A stretch of 64,000 bases of DNA from Amycolatopsis sp. DSM 110486. Its GTDB lineage: Bacteria > Actinomycetota > Actinomycetes > Mycobacteriales > Pseudonocardiaceae. Below the pieces are notes generated by a model. The model had not been told where the DNA came from, ran no database searches, and was given only the letters and a program-made list of their open reading frames with translations. The stretch is from the NCBI RefSeq assembly GCF_019468465.1, contig NZ_CP080519.1:6131001-6195000 (forward strand), read 5' to 3'. Made by a program: the position numbers and the translations under genes. Positions within the stretch are counted from its first letter, which is position 1; each line of letters opens with the position of its first letter. Below, one piece after another: positions 9,057 to 17,178 of the stretch.

Positions 9057-10978
9057 TGACCGACCTCCTGGGTTTCCAAGGTGTGCAACGGCAGTCCGAG
9101 TGTGCCCCGCCCGGCGGGGGCGTCGCGGAGCAGGTCCAGCTCCGCCGTCAGCGGGCCGAACACGCTCGCGCCCTGGTCGGCGGGACCCACCGCGCGGCGC
9201 AGCGCGCCGAACAGCTCCCGTCCGGTGCCTTCCACGAAAGCCGGCGGTGCGTCCAGAAGATCACGACGTGCGAACTCGTCGGCGTCGACCAGCACGTCGA
9301 GCGTGCCGGAGCGCGCGTCGAATCGGACGACGTCACCGTCGGCGATCCGGGCGATCGGCCCACCCACCGCGGCCTCCGGCGTGACCTGGATGGCCGCCGG
9401 GATCTTGCCCGACGCGCCCGACATGCGCCCGTCGGTGACCAGCGCGACCTGGAAACCGCGGTCCATCAGCACACCCAGCGCCGGCGTGAGGCCGTGCAGC
9501 TCCGGCATGCCGTTGGCCTGCGGCCCCTGCTGCCGCAGGACCACCACGACGTCGCGATCCAGCTCGCCGGCCTCGAACGCGACCGCGAACGCCTCCTGCG
9601 ACGTGAACACCCGCGCCCGCGCCTGCACCACGCGGTGCTCCGGCGCCACCGCCGACACCTTCGTCACGGCCCGGCCGAGGTTGCCGGCGACCATGCGCAG
9701 CCCGCCGTCCGGCGCGAACGGCCGCCACACCGGGCGCAGCACGTCCTCGTCGAGGCTGCGGGTGGGCACGTCGCGCCACACCAGCTCGCCGTCGGACAGG
9801 ATCGGCTCCTGCGTGTAGCGACGCAGCCCGAACCCGGCGACGGTGTGCACGTCCTCGTGCAGGAACCCGGCGTCGAGCAGAGTGCCGACCAGGAACTGAA
9901 TGCCGCCGGCAGCGTGGAAGTGGTTGATGTCCGCGCTGCCGTTCGGGTACACGCGCGCCAGCAGCGGCACGACGGCCGAGAGGTCCGAGAAGTCGTCCCA
10001 CGTCAGCTGGATGCCCGCCGCCGCGGCGATCGCGACGAGGTGCATCGTGTGGTTGGTCGAACCACCCGTGGCGAGCAGCGCGACGATGCCGTTGACGAAC
10101 GCTTTTTCGTCCAGCACCAGGGAAACCGGCGTGTACGACTCGCCGCGCGACAGCTCGACCACGCGCCGGCCGGCCTCTTCGGTGAGGGCTTGGCGCAGCG
10201 GCGTGTTGGGCGGCACGAAGCTCGCGCCCGGCAGGTGCAGGCCCATCACCTCGACGACCATTTGGTTCGAGTTCGCGGTGCCGTAGAAGGTGCACGTGCC
10301 GGCCGAGTGGTACGACGCCGCCTCCGCGTCGAGCAGGTCCTCACGTGTTGCGAGACCCTCGGCGTACAGCTGACGCACGCGGGCTTTTTCCTTGTTGGGC
10401 AAGCCGGAGTTCATCGGCCCGGCCGGCACGAGGATCGCCGGCAGGTGCCCGAACGACAGCGCGCCGATCAGCAGCCCGGGCACGATCTTGTCGCACACGC
10501 CCAGCAGCAGCGAAGCGTCGAACAGGTCGTGGGACAGGGCGATCGCCGTCGCCATCGCGATCACCTCGCGGCTGAACAGTGACAGCTCCATGCCCGGCCG
10601 CCCCTGCGTGACCCCGTCGCACATCGCGGGCACGCCGCCCGCGAACTGCGCGACTCCGCCCGCCGCACGCACCGACTTCTTCAGCCACGCGGGGTACTCC
10701 TGCATCGGCTGGTGCGCCGACAGCAGATCGTTGTAGGACGACACGATCGCGACGCCCGGCGCGCGCAGCTCGCGCAGTGCCGCCTTGTCCACGCCGTCCA
10801 TCGCGGCGAACCCGTGGGCGAGGTTGCTGCACGCGAGACCGCGGCGCACCGGGCCTTCTTCGTGGGCGGCGCCGCTACGCGCGAGGTGGGCGGCGCGCGT
10901 TTCCGCGCTGCGTTCGACGATGCGGGCGGTGACCTCGGCGACGACGGGATGCACCGTCGTGTCGGGTGTGCTGCTCAT
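9053..10978 (-). CDS. edd: 6-phosphogluconate dehydratase
   Basis: A 641-residue dehydratase of the IlvD/Edd family converting 6-phosphogluconate to KDPG. Iron-sulfur ligands are visible in [11 protein letters not shown] and GVCDKIVPG, and the GRMSGASGK signature lies in the C-terminal third. The ATG at 10978, behind GGGAG, is preferred over an in-frame upstream start at 11026 because it gives the usual N-terminus. With the coupled eda this forms a complete Entner-Doudoroff branch. A possible operator lies about 105 bp upstream. Confidence 0.97.
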   Translation of the reverse strand: MSSTPDTTVHPVVAEVTARIVERSAETRAAHLARSGAAHEEGPVRRGLACSNLAHGFAAMDGVDKAALRELRAPGVAIVSSYNDLLSAHQPMQEYPAWLKKSVRAAGGVAQFAGGVPAMCDGVTQGRPGMELSLFSREVIAMATAIALSHDLFDASLLLGVCDKIVPGLLIGALSFGHLPAILVPAGPMNSGLPNKEKARVRQLYAEGLATREDLLDAEAASYHSAGTCTFYGTANSNQMVVEVMGLHLPGASFVPPNTPLRQALTEEAGRRVVELSRGESYTPVSLVLDEKAFVNGIVALLATGGSTNHTMHLVAIAAAAGIQLTWDDFSDLSAVVPLLARVYPNGSADINHFHAAGGIQFLVGTLLDAGFLHEDVHTVAGFGLRRYTQEPILSDGELVWRDVPTRSLDEDVLRPVWRPFAPDGGLRMVAGNLGRAVTKVSAVAPEHRVVQARARVFTSQEAFAVAFEAGELDRDVVVVLRQQGPQANGMPELHGLTPALGVLMDRGFQVALVTDGRMSGASGKIPAAIQVTPEAAVGGPIARIADGDVVRFDARSGTLDVLVDADEFARRDLLDAPPAFVEGTGRELFGALRRAVGPADQGASVFGPLTAELDLLRDAPAGRGTLGLPLHTLETQEVGQ

Positions 10979-11077
10979 GTCCGGCTCCCGGCTCACTGGG
11001 TGGTGGGGTCCGCGGGACGGCAGCACTGGCGTCTCAGGAACGTGACGGCCACCACGGTAGCCGGTGTGGGCCGGGTT

Positions 11078-11097
11078 ATCAAAATCGATTCAGTAAA
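11078..11097 (-). promoter_or_regulatory. Possible LacI-type operator before edd-eda
   Basis: An AT-rich patch in a very GC-rich region holds the palindrome AATCGATT (11083-11090), which fits the AANCGNTT core of LacI-family operators. It lies about 105 bp upstream of the edd start. There is no regulator gene beside it, so this rests on motif shape alone. Confidence 0.35.
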
Positions 11098-11109
11098 CCG
11101 CCGGGAAAC

Positions 11110-11144
11110 AGCGAGCCGCACCCGTGTGTCGGGTGCGGCTCGCT
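11110..11144 (-). terminator. Terminator downstream of the P450 gene
   Basis: A perfect 14-bp stem (AGCGAGCCGCACCC with GGGTGCGGCTCGCT) around a 7-nt loop begins about 10 nt past the P450 stop. It separates the P450 from the edd-eda promoter. Confidence 0.8.
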
Positions 11145-11154
11145 TGTTCGGGGT

Positions 11155-12381
11155 TCACGAGGCCGTGGTCGTCCAGGTGACAGGCAGCTCGTGGACGCCG
11201 TAGATGTTCATGTCCGTCCGGAGTTTCACCTGGTCAGCGGGGATGGCGAGCTGCAGCGTCGGGAAGCGCCGCAGCAGCGCCGCGAACCCGGCGCGCATCT
11301 CGATGCGGGCCAGCTGCTGGCCGAGGCACTGATGCACTCCGTGGCCGAAGGCCAGCTGGCCGCGCGAGTTGCGGCGGATGTCCAGCGTGTCGGGGTTCTC
11401 GAAGCGCCGCGGGTCGTGGTTGGCGGCCAGCGTCGAGACGACGACGGTCGAGCCGGCCGGGATCGTCTCGCCGCCGAGTTCGAGGTCTTCGGTGGCGTAG
11501 CGGAAGTTGATGTCGACCACCGACAGGTACCGCATGAGCTCCTCGACGGCCCCGGGCAGCAGCTCCGGGTCGGCGCGCAGCTCGGCCAGCTGCTCGGGGT
11601 GCTCCAGCAGCGCGAACGTGCCGAGCGCCAGCATGTTCGCGGTGGTCTCGTGGCCGGCGAGCAGCAGCAGGAACGCGATGCCGGTCAGCTCCTCGATGCT
11701 GAGGTCGTCCTGCCGGGCCAGATCCGAAAGGATGTCGTCACCGGGCTCGGCGCGCTTACCCGCCACCAGATTGCCGAGGTACGTGGTCAGCGCACCGTAG
11801 GCCGCCATCTTTTCCTCGAGCTCCTGCTCCTTGACCAGGAACTTCGCGGAGTTGGCCTGGAAATCGGCCCGATCCTCGTACGGCACGCCCAGCAGCTCGC
11901 AGATCACCAGCGACGGCACCGGCAACGCGAATTCCTTGACGAGGTCCACCGTCGGGGTCAGCTGCGCCATCGCGTCCAGCTGCCGCTCCACGACCTCGGC
12001 GATGTGGTCCTCCAGCTGCTTCATCCGCTTGACGGTGAACGCGCCCGTCAGCTTGCGCCGCAGCCGCGTGTGATCCGGCGGATCCATGGCGATGAACAAC
12101 CCGGGAACCTGCGGCGACGGCTCCGTGGCGACCGGCATCCCGGGCGTCTCGTAGGGCACGTGCATGACTCCCAGGTCCTGCCGCGAGCTGAACCGCGTGT
12201 CGGCCAGCAGCTGCCGCACCTCGTCGTACCCGGTGACCAGCCAGCCCTCGTGCCCGTCCGGGAAGAGCATCGGACTGACCGGCCGCGCCTCCCGCAACCG
12301 CGTGATCTCCCGCGGCGGATCGAACGGCCCCGCGTCGCGCTCCATCGGCAACCCCTGCGGGACGGACACCGTCTGGCTCAT
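11155..12381 (-). CDS. Cytochrome P450 monooxygenase
   Basis: A 408-residue soluble bacterial P450. The I-helix oxygen-binding motif AGHETT is near residue 242, the K-helix ExxR appears in the EELMRYLSV region, and the heme loop FGHGVHQCLGQQLAR is near residue 350 with its cysteine thiolate. It resembles the CYP105/CYP107-like soluble P450s of actinomycetes. The ATG at 12381 has an AGGAAG ribosome-binding site; a longer in-frame start at 12435 would place the direct repeats inside the gene and is less likely. No ferredoxin, reductase or biosynthetic cluster is next to it, so the substrate cannot be inferred. Confidence 0.95.
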   Translation of the reverse strand: MSQTVSVPQGLPMERDAGPFDPPREITRLREARPVSPMLFPDGHEGWLVTGYDEVRQLLADTRFSSRQDLGVMHVPYETPGMPVATEPSPQVPGLFIAMDPPDHTRLRRKLTGAFTVKRMKQLEDHIAEVVERQLDAMAQLTPTVDLVKEFALPVPSLVICELLGVPYEDRADFQANSAKFLVKEQELEEKMAAYGALTTYLGNLVAGKRAEPGDDILSDLARQDDLSIEELTGIAFLLLLAGHETTANMLALGTFALLEHPEQLAELRADPELLPGAVEELMRYLSVVDINFRYATEDLELGGETIPAGSTVVVSTLAANHDPRRFENPDTLDIRRNSRGQLAFGHGVHQCLGQQLARIEMRAGFAALLRRFPTLQLAIPADQVKLRTDMNIYGVHELPVTWTTTAS

Positions 12382-12428
12382 GGGACTTCCTCTCGTGGTG
12401 GTCGTGGGCACCACTCTGGCGGCCTCGG

Positions 12429-12457
12429 CTGACACGGCCCTGACACCGCTCTGACAC
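12429..12457 (-). promoter_or_regulatory. Three 11-bp-phased heptamers upstream of the P450
   Basis: On the minus strand GTGTCAG occurs three times with exact 11-bp spacing (plus-strand positions 12451-12457, 12440-12446, 12429-12435), about 50-75 bp before the P450 ATG. Heptamers at 11-bp steps are the binding architecture of OmpR/PhoB-type winged helices, including SARP activators and PhoP. No TANNNT -10 lies at the SARP distance. The rest of 12382-12713 holds a palindromic site near 12614 and is otherwise featureless. Confidence 0.6.
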
Positions 12458-12613
12458 CGCCGTCTCAGCTGTGCTCGCCGACGTGTCCGGACTGCAACTC
12501 GCCTCGCCGTCCACCGCCTGACCAGCGCCCCGACGGCCTACTCACGGCCTGCACTCCAAGACACGCCCCGAGAGGGGTCGACTCCCAAGGTCAAGAGGCA
12601 ATACGCTAAGGAA

Positions 12614-12636
12614 TGTGCTACTTGTCACATAGCACA
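12614..12636 (+). promoter_or_regulatory. CRP/GlxR-like site before the sdh operon
   Basis: TGTGCTACTTGTCACA (12614-12629) matches the CRP/GlxR consensus TGTGA-N6-TCACA with one mismatch. Overlapping it, TGTGCTA and TAGCACA form perfect 7-bp arms around 9 nt (12614-12636). It lies about 80-100 bp before the first gene of the sdh operon, where CRP-type control would fit. Confidence 0.5.
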
Positions 12637-12713
12637 ACGCAAGGCAGAGTCGTACGTGGCGAAAGTGATCGTCACCCGGTTCCTGTCAGCCCCACCGAAC
12701 AGGGAGGCTCCCG

Positions 12714-13001
12714 ATGTCCACCACAGAGCTCGCCGAACTGCGGCGCACCATCGGCCAGTTGCGGCAGTGCGTGGGCGCCCTGCGCTCTCGGTACGGCGAC
12801 GCGTCGGCGGTGCGCCGGCTGGCCAACGATGTCGAGCGCCTCGACATCGACACCGCGGAGCTGGACGGCCACCCGCACGCCGTGCCGGCGCAGGCGAAAC
12901 CCGTGGACCGCGTGCCCGTCCCGGACACGCCTTACGATCCGGCGTTGTGGCAAGGCGCCGATGACGAGGGTGTTGGCGGCTACAAGCGCGACCAGCGGTG
13001 A
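12714..13001 (+). CDS. Small conserved protein preceding sdh (Rv0250c-type)
   Basis: A 95-residue soluble protein: a helical N-terminal half (TELAELRRTIGQLRQCVGAL region) and a proline-rich C-terminal tail with no membrane segment. The ATG at 12714 follows GGGAGG. Its stop overlaps the next start through GTGA. In mycobacteria a protein of about this size (Rv0250c) precedes the Sdh1 genes, so size and place agree. Function is not established; an accessory or assembly role for this succinate dehydrogenase is inference. Confidence 0.75.
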   Translation: MSTTELAELRRTIGQLRQCVGALRSRYGDASAVRRLANDVERLDIDTAELDGHPHAVPAQAKPVDRVPVPDTPYDPALWQGADDEGVGGYKRDQR

Positions 13002-13828
13002 GCGCTCCCGCTGACAACGACGTCAGCCGGGCCGGCACCGGCGTCCGCTCCCCGGGGCGGGCGCTTTTGGCCGACCGGACGTTGCGCACCGACCGGTGGT
13101 GGCTGCAACCCCTGCTCACCGTGCTGGGGTTGGCGACCTTCATCATCTACGCGACCGTTCGCGCCTTCGTGCGCACCGCGTACTGGGTGCCCGACTACCA
13201 CTACCTGACGCCGTTCTACTCGCCGTGCGTGTCCACCTCCTGCGTCGAAGGCTCGAGCCACTTCGGGCACTGGTTCGGCGACTTCCCGAGCTGGATCCCG
13301 CTCGGGGCGCTGGTCCTGCCGTTCCTGCTCGGCTTCCGCCTGACCTGCTACTACTACCGCAAGGCGTACTACCGCTCGGTCTGGTTCTCGCCGCCCGCGT
13401 GCGCCGTGGCCGAGCCGCACGGGAAGTACACCGGCGAGACGAAGCTGCCGCTGATCATCCAGAACGTGCACCGCTACTTCTTCTACGTCGCGGTGATCGT
13501 GTCGCTGGTCAACACCTACGACGCCGTGGTCGCGTTCCAGAGCCCCAGCGGGTTCGGCTTCGGGCTGGGCAACATCATCATCGTCGCCAACGTGGTGCTG
13601 CTCTGGGCGTACACGCTCTCCTGCCACTCGTGCCGGCACGTCACCGGCGGCAGGCTGAAGCACTTCTCGAAACACCCCGTCCGGTACTGGGTCTGGACGC
13701 AGGTCTCGAAGCTCAACACCCGGCACATGAACCTCGCGTGGACCACGCTCGGCACGCTGGTGCTGACCGACCTCTACGTGATGCTCGTGGCAAGCGGTGC
13801 CATCGCGGATCTGCGTTTCGTCGGCTAG
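12998..13828 (+). CDS. sdhC: Succinate dehydrogenase membrane subunit, Sdh1 type
   Basis: A 276-residue membrane protein with about five hydrophobic helices (roughly residues 35-58, 98-118, 145-166, 185-205 and 247-266). It resembles the single long anchor of the mycobacterial Sdh1 complex (Rv0249c-type) rather than the short SdhC/SdhD pair. Between helices 1 and 2 it carries C77, C82, H88 and H91; a second Cys/His group, CHSCRH, lies near residue 210. As I recall, a membrane-embedded Rieske-type cluster has been reported for mycobacterial Sdh1, and this Cys/His set could supply its ligands. The GTG start overlaps the preceding stop; sdhA follows after 67 nt. Confidence 0.85.
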   Translation: MSAPADNDVSRAGTGVRSPGRALLADRTLRTDRWWLQPLLTVLGLATFIIYATVRAFVRTAYWVPDYHYLTPFYSPCVSTSCVEGSSHFGHWFGDFPSWIPLGALVLPFLLGFRLTCYYYRKAYYRSVWFSPPACAVAEPHGKYTGETKLPLIIQNVHRYFFYVAVIVSLVNTYDAVVAFQSPSGFGFGLGNIIIVANVVLLWAYTLSCHSCRHVTGGRLKHFSKHPVRYWVWTQVSKLNTRHMNLAWTTLGTLVLTDLYVMLVASGAIADLRFVG

Positions 13829-13895
13829 CGTCGGCACCCTCATCTCCGGCAGTACTTCAAGACAACGGCGTCCCAGCTCCGAGGTGGCTCTATTC

Positions 13896-15815
13896 ATGAC
13901 CGAAGTCGAACGGCACAGCTACGACGTGGTGGTGATCGGTGCCGGCGGCGCCGGTCTGCGCGCGGTGATCGAGGCGCGCGAACGCGGTTTCAGCGTCGCT
14001 GTGGTGTGCAAGTCCCTGTTCGGCAAGGCCCACACCGTGATGGCCGAAGGCGGCTGCGCGGCGTCGATGGGCAACGCGAACCCGAACGACAACTGGCAGG
14101 TGCACTTCCGCGACACCATGCGCGGCGGCAAGTTCCTCAACAACTGGCGCATGGCCGAGCTGCACGCCAAGGAGGCCCCGGACCGCGTCTGGGAGCTGGA
14201 GAGCTACGGCGCGCTGTTCGACCGCACGGCCGACGGGCGCATCAGCCAGCGCAACTTCGGCGGCCACACCTACCCGCGCCTCGCGCACGTCGGTGACCGC
14301 ACGGGGCTCGAGCTGATTCGCACGATGCAGCAGAAGATCGTTTCGCTGCAGCAGGAGGATTTCGCGAAGTACGGCGACTACGAGGCGCGGATCAAGGTCT
14401 TCGCCGAGTGCACCGTCACGGAGCTGCTCCTGACCGACGGCAAGATCGCCGGCGCGTTCGGCTACTGGCGCGAGAGCGGGCGGTTCATCCTGTTCGACGC
14501 ACCCGCTGTGGTGCTCGCGACGGGGGGCATCGGCAAGTCGTTCAAGGTCACGTCGAACTCGTGGGAGTACACCGGCGACGGCCACGCGCTGGCCTTGCGC
14601 GCGGGCGCGAAGCTGATCAACATGGAGTTCGTGCAGTTCCACCCCACGGGGATGGTCTGGCCGCCGAGCGTGAAGGGCATCCTCGTCACCGAAGGCGTGC
14701 GCGGTGACGGCGGCGTGCTCAAGAACTCCGAGGACAAGCGGTTCATGTTCGAGTACGTGCCCGACGTGTTCAAGGGCCAGTACGCGGACAGCGAGGACGA
14801 GGCCGACCGCTGGTACGCCGACGCCGACAACAACCGCCGCACGCCCGACCTGCTGCCGCGCGATGAGGTGGCGCGCGCGATCAACTCCGAGGTCAAGGAG
14901 GGCCGCGGCTCCCCGCACGGCGGCGTCTACCTCGACATCGCGAGTCGCCTGCCCGCGGAGGAGATCCGGCGCCGGCTGCCGTCGATGTACCACCAGTTCA
15001 AGGAACTGGCCGACGTCGACATCACCAAGGAGGCCATGGAGGTCGGGCCGACCTGTCACTACGTGATGGGCGGCATCGAGGTCGAGCCGGACACGGGCGC
15101 GGCGAGCGTGCCCGGCCTGTTCGCGGCGGGGGAGTGCTCCGGCGGGATGCACGGCTCCAACCGCCTCGGTGGCAACTCGCTGTCGGACCTGCTGGTGTTC
15201 GGCCGCCGCGCGGGCCTCGGCGCCGCGTCTTATGTGGACGGTCTGGGCGACGGGCGGCCTCAGGTTGCCGAGTCCGATGTGGACGCCGCCGCGAAGATGG
15301 CGCTGGAGCCGTTCGACCCGCCGGCCAAGGGCGTGGCCGAGAACCCGTACACGTTGCACACCGAGCTTCAGCAGTCGATGAACGACCTCGTCGGCATCAT
15401 CCGCAAGGCCGGCGAGATCCGCCAGGCGCTCGAGAAGCTCGGCGAGATCCGGCAGCGCATGGCGCAGGTGACCGTGGAGGGCCACCGGCAGTTCAACCCC
15501 GGCTGGCACCTCGCCGTGGACCTGCGCAACATGCTGCTGGTGAGCGAGTGCGTCGCCCGTGCGGCGCTGCTGCGCACCGAAAGCCGCGGCGGCCACACGC
15601 GCGACGACTACCCCAGCATGGACGCCGATTGGCGGCACAAGCTGCTGGTGTGCGCGGCGCGGGCGGGGGACAATCCCGTGGTACCGGACGTCGACGTGGT
15701 GGAGAAGGAGCAGATTCCCCTCCGGGAGGACCTGCTCGAGCTGTTCGAGCTCGACGAGCTCGGCAAGTACTTCACCGACGCCGAACTGGAGAACCACTCC
15801 GGGAGGAACGCGTGA
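13896..15815 (+). CDS. sdhA: Succinate dehydrogenase flavoprotein subunit
   Basis: The 639-residue FAD-binding subunit oxidising succinate to fumarate on the cytoplasmic face. Dinucleotide-binding GAGGAGLRA is at the N-terminus, followed by HTVMAEGGCAAS near the flavin attachment region, EFVQFHPTG, the catalytic-arginine region TEGVRGDGG, and GSNRLGGNSL. The ATG at 13896 is the start of homology; the frame is open upstream. The stop overlaps the sdhB GTG. The long sequence and Sdh1-type partners distinguish it from the shorter classical SdhA. Confidence 0.97.
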   Translation: MTEVERHSYDVVVIGAGGAGLRAVIEARERGFSVAVVCKSLFGKAHTVMAEGGCAASMGNANPNDNWQVHFRDTMRGGKFLNNWRMAELHAKEAPDRVWELESYGALFDRTADGRISQRNFGGHTYPRLAHVGDRTGLELIRTMQQKIVSLQQEDFAKYGDYEARIKVFAECTVTELLLTDGKIAGAFGYWRESGRFILFDAPAVVLATGGIGKSFKVTSNSWEYTGDGHALALRAGAKLINMEFVQFHPTGMVWPPSVKGILVTEGVRGDGGVLKNSEDKRFMFEYVPDVFKGQYADSEDEADRWYADADNNRRTPDLLPRDEVARAINSEVKEGRGSPHGGVYLDIASRLPAEEIRRRLPSMYHQFKELADVDITKEAMEVGPTCHYVMGGIEVEPDTGAASVPGLFAAGECSGGMHGSNRLGGNSLSDLLVFGRRAGLGAASYVDGLGDGRPQVAESDVDAAAKMALEPFDPPAKGVAENPYTLHTELQQSMNDLVGIIRKAGEIRQALEKLGEIRQRMAQVTVEGHRQFNPGWHLAVDLRNMLLVSECVARAALLRTESRGGHTRDDYPSMDADWRHKLLVCAARAGDNPVVPDVDVVEKEQIPLREDLLELFELDELGKYFTDAELENHSGRNA

Positions 15816-16558
15816 GCTACAAGGCCAGTTTCCGGGTGTGGCGCGGCGACGCGACCGGCGGCGAGCTGCAGGACTTCAAGGTGGAGGTGAACGAGGGCGA
15901 GGTCGTCCTCGACATCATCCACCGCTTGCAGGCCACGCAGGCCTCGGATCTCGCCGTGCGCTGGAACTGCAAGGCGGGCAAGTGCGGCTCCTGCTCGGCC
16001 GAGGTGAACGGCAAACCGCGCCTGATGTGCATGACGCGCATGTCGACGTTCACCGAGGAGGAGGTCATCACGGTCACGCCGATGCGCGCGTTCCCCGTGA
16101 TCCGCGACCTCGTGACGGACGTGTCCTTCAACTACACCAAGGCGCGCGAGATCCCCTCGTTCACCCCGCCCCCGGACCTGAAGCCGGGGGAGTACCGGAT
16201 GCAGCAGGTCGACGTCGAGCGCTCGCAGGAGTTCCGCAAGTGCATCGAGTGCTTCCTGTGCCAGAACACCTGCCACGTCGTGCGCGACCACGAGGAGAAC
16301 AAGGAGTCGTTCGCGGGGCCGCGGTACCTGATGCGCATCGCCGAGCTGGAAATGCACCCGCTCGACGTCGCGGACCGTCGTGACGCCGCGCAGGAGGAGC
16401 ACGGGCTCGGGTACTGCAACATCACGAAGTGCTGCAGCGAGGTCTGCCCGGAAGGCATCCACATCACGGACAACGCGCTCATCCCGATGAAGGAGCGGGT
16501 CGCCGACCGGAAGTACGACCCGATCGTGTGGCTGGGCAACAAGCTCTTCCGCAGGTGA
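15812..16558 (+). CDS. sdhB: Succinate dehydrogenase iron-sulfur subunit
   Basis: The 248-residue electron-transfer subunit carrying three clusters. The [2Fe-2S] ligands are in CKAGKCGSCSAEVNGKP plus a following Cys, the [4Fe-4S] ligands in CIECFLCQNTC, and the [3Fe-4S] ligands in CNITKCCSEVCPEG. It passes electrons from the SdhA flavin towards the membrane quinone site. The GTG at 15812 overlaps the sdhA stop (GTGA) and follows GGGAGG. Its own stop overlaps the start of a nucleotidyltransferase-like gene by the same GTGA device. Confidence 0.97.
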   Translation: MSYKASFRVWRGDATGGELQDFKVEVNEGEVVLDIIHRLQATQASDLAVRWNCKAGKCGSCSAEVNGKPRLMCMTRMSTFTEEEVITVTPMRAFPVIRDLVTDVSFNYTKAREIPSFTPPPDLKPGEYRMQQVDVERSQEFRKCIECFLCQNTCHVVRDHEENKESFAGPRYLMRIAELEMHPLDVADRRDAAQEEHGLGYCNITKCCSEVCPEGIHITDNALIPMKERVADRKYDPIVWLGNKLFRR

Positions 16559-17178
16559 CCCGCGCGCAGCTGGCCGGCGCCGTCGTCACCGCGCTGGCCG
16601 CTGCGTGCCCGGGCTCGCGGGCCCGGTTGCGGGGCTCGCTCGCGGCCGGCACCGCCGACGCGTTCAGCGACATCGACGTGGAGTGGGTCGTCCCCGACGG
16701 GCGCGTGCCCGCCTGCGTGGCCGACGTCCGAGCGGTTCTGGAACGCGTGCGCCCGGTCGCCGCCGTGCGCACTTCGCCGGACTTCTTCCGCTCGTCGCAA
16801 CGGCGGCTGCTGTTCGTGCGGTTCGCGGGGGTGCCGCTGTTCTGGCGCCTCGATCTGGCGCTACGGGAAGCGTCGGCGGTCGCCGATCCCGGGCCGGGCG
16901 ACCCCGCCGTGCACGCCCGCGACGGCGAGTGGTCCCGTCCGGCGAGCGCCTTGGCCAACGCCCTCGGCGCGATCAAAGCCGTCGCCCGCGGCCGACCGGC
17001 CGACGCGACCGGCCTGCTGGAGCGGGGTTTCGCGCGAATCGGCGAGCCGGACACGGCCACGGGACGGTGGGTCGACGACGTCACGCGGCTCTCCCGCGCG
17101 GCCGCCGCCCGCGAACCGGAGCTCGCGCCGTTGGCCGAGGAGACGATCGCGTTGGCAGCGGCGGAACTCGGTGCTTGA
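16555..17178 (+). CDS. Nucleotidyltransferase-fold protein coupled to sdhB
   Basis: A 207-residue protein with an N-terminal nucleotidyltransferase signature, RGSLAAGTADAFSDIDVEW: the GS turn followed by a DxD-like metal pair (DID). This is the pattern of MNT/kanamycin-type minimal nucleotidyltransferases. The C-terminal half is alanine-rich and helical. The GTG at 16555 overlaps the sdhB stop, and the 3' end overlaps the next gene by 8 nt, so it is tightly coupled on both sides. The substrate is unknown. It could modify a small molecule or a protein; no antitoxin-like HEPN partner is adjacent. Confidence 0.75.
   Translation: MTRAQLAGAVVTALAAACPGSRARLRGSLAAGTADAFSDIDVEWVVPDGRVPACVADVRAVLERVRPVAAVRTSPDFFRSSQRRLLFVRFAGVPLFWRLDLALREASAVADPGPGDPAVHARDGEWSRPASALANALGAIKAVARGRPADATGLLERGFARIGEPDTATGRWVDDVTRLSRAAAAREPELAPLAEETIALAAAELGA

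Noticed and set aside
11155..12381. P450 as part of a natural-product cluster
   Set aside because: Neighbours are central metabolism (edd-eda, sdh); no synthase, ferredoxin or tailoring genes.
16555..17178. MNT-HEPN toxin-antitoxin module
   Set aside because: The nucleotidyltransferase-like protein has no adjacent HEPN partner and is embedded in a metabolic operon.
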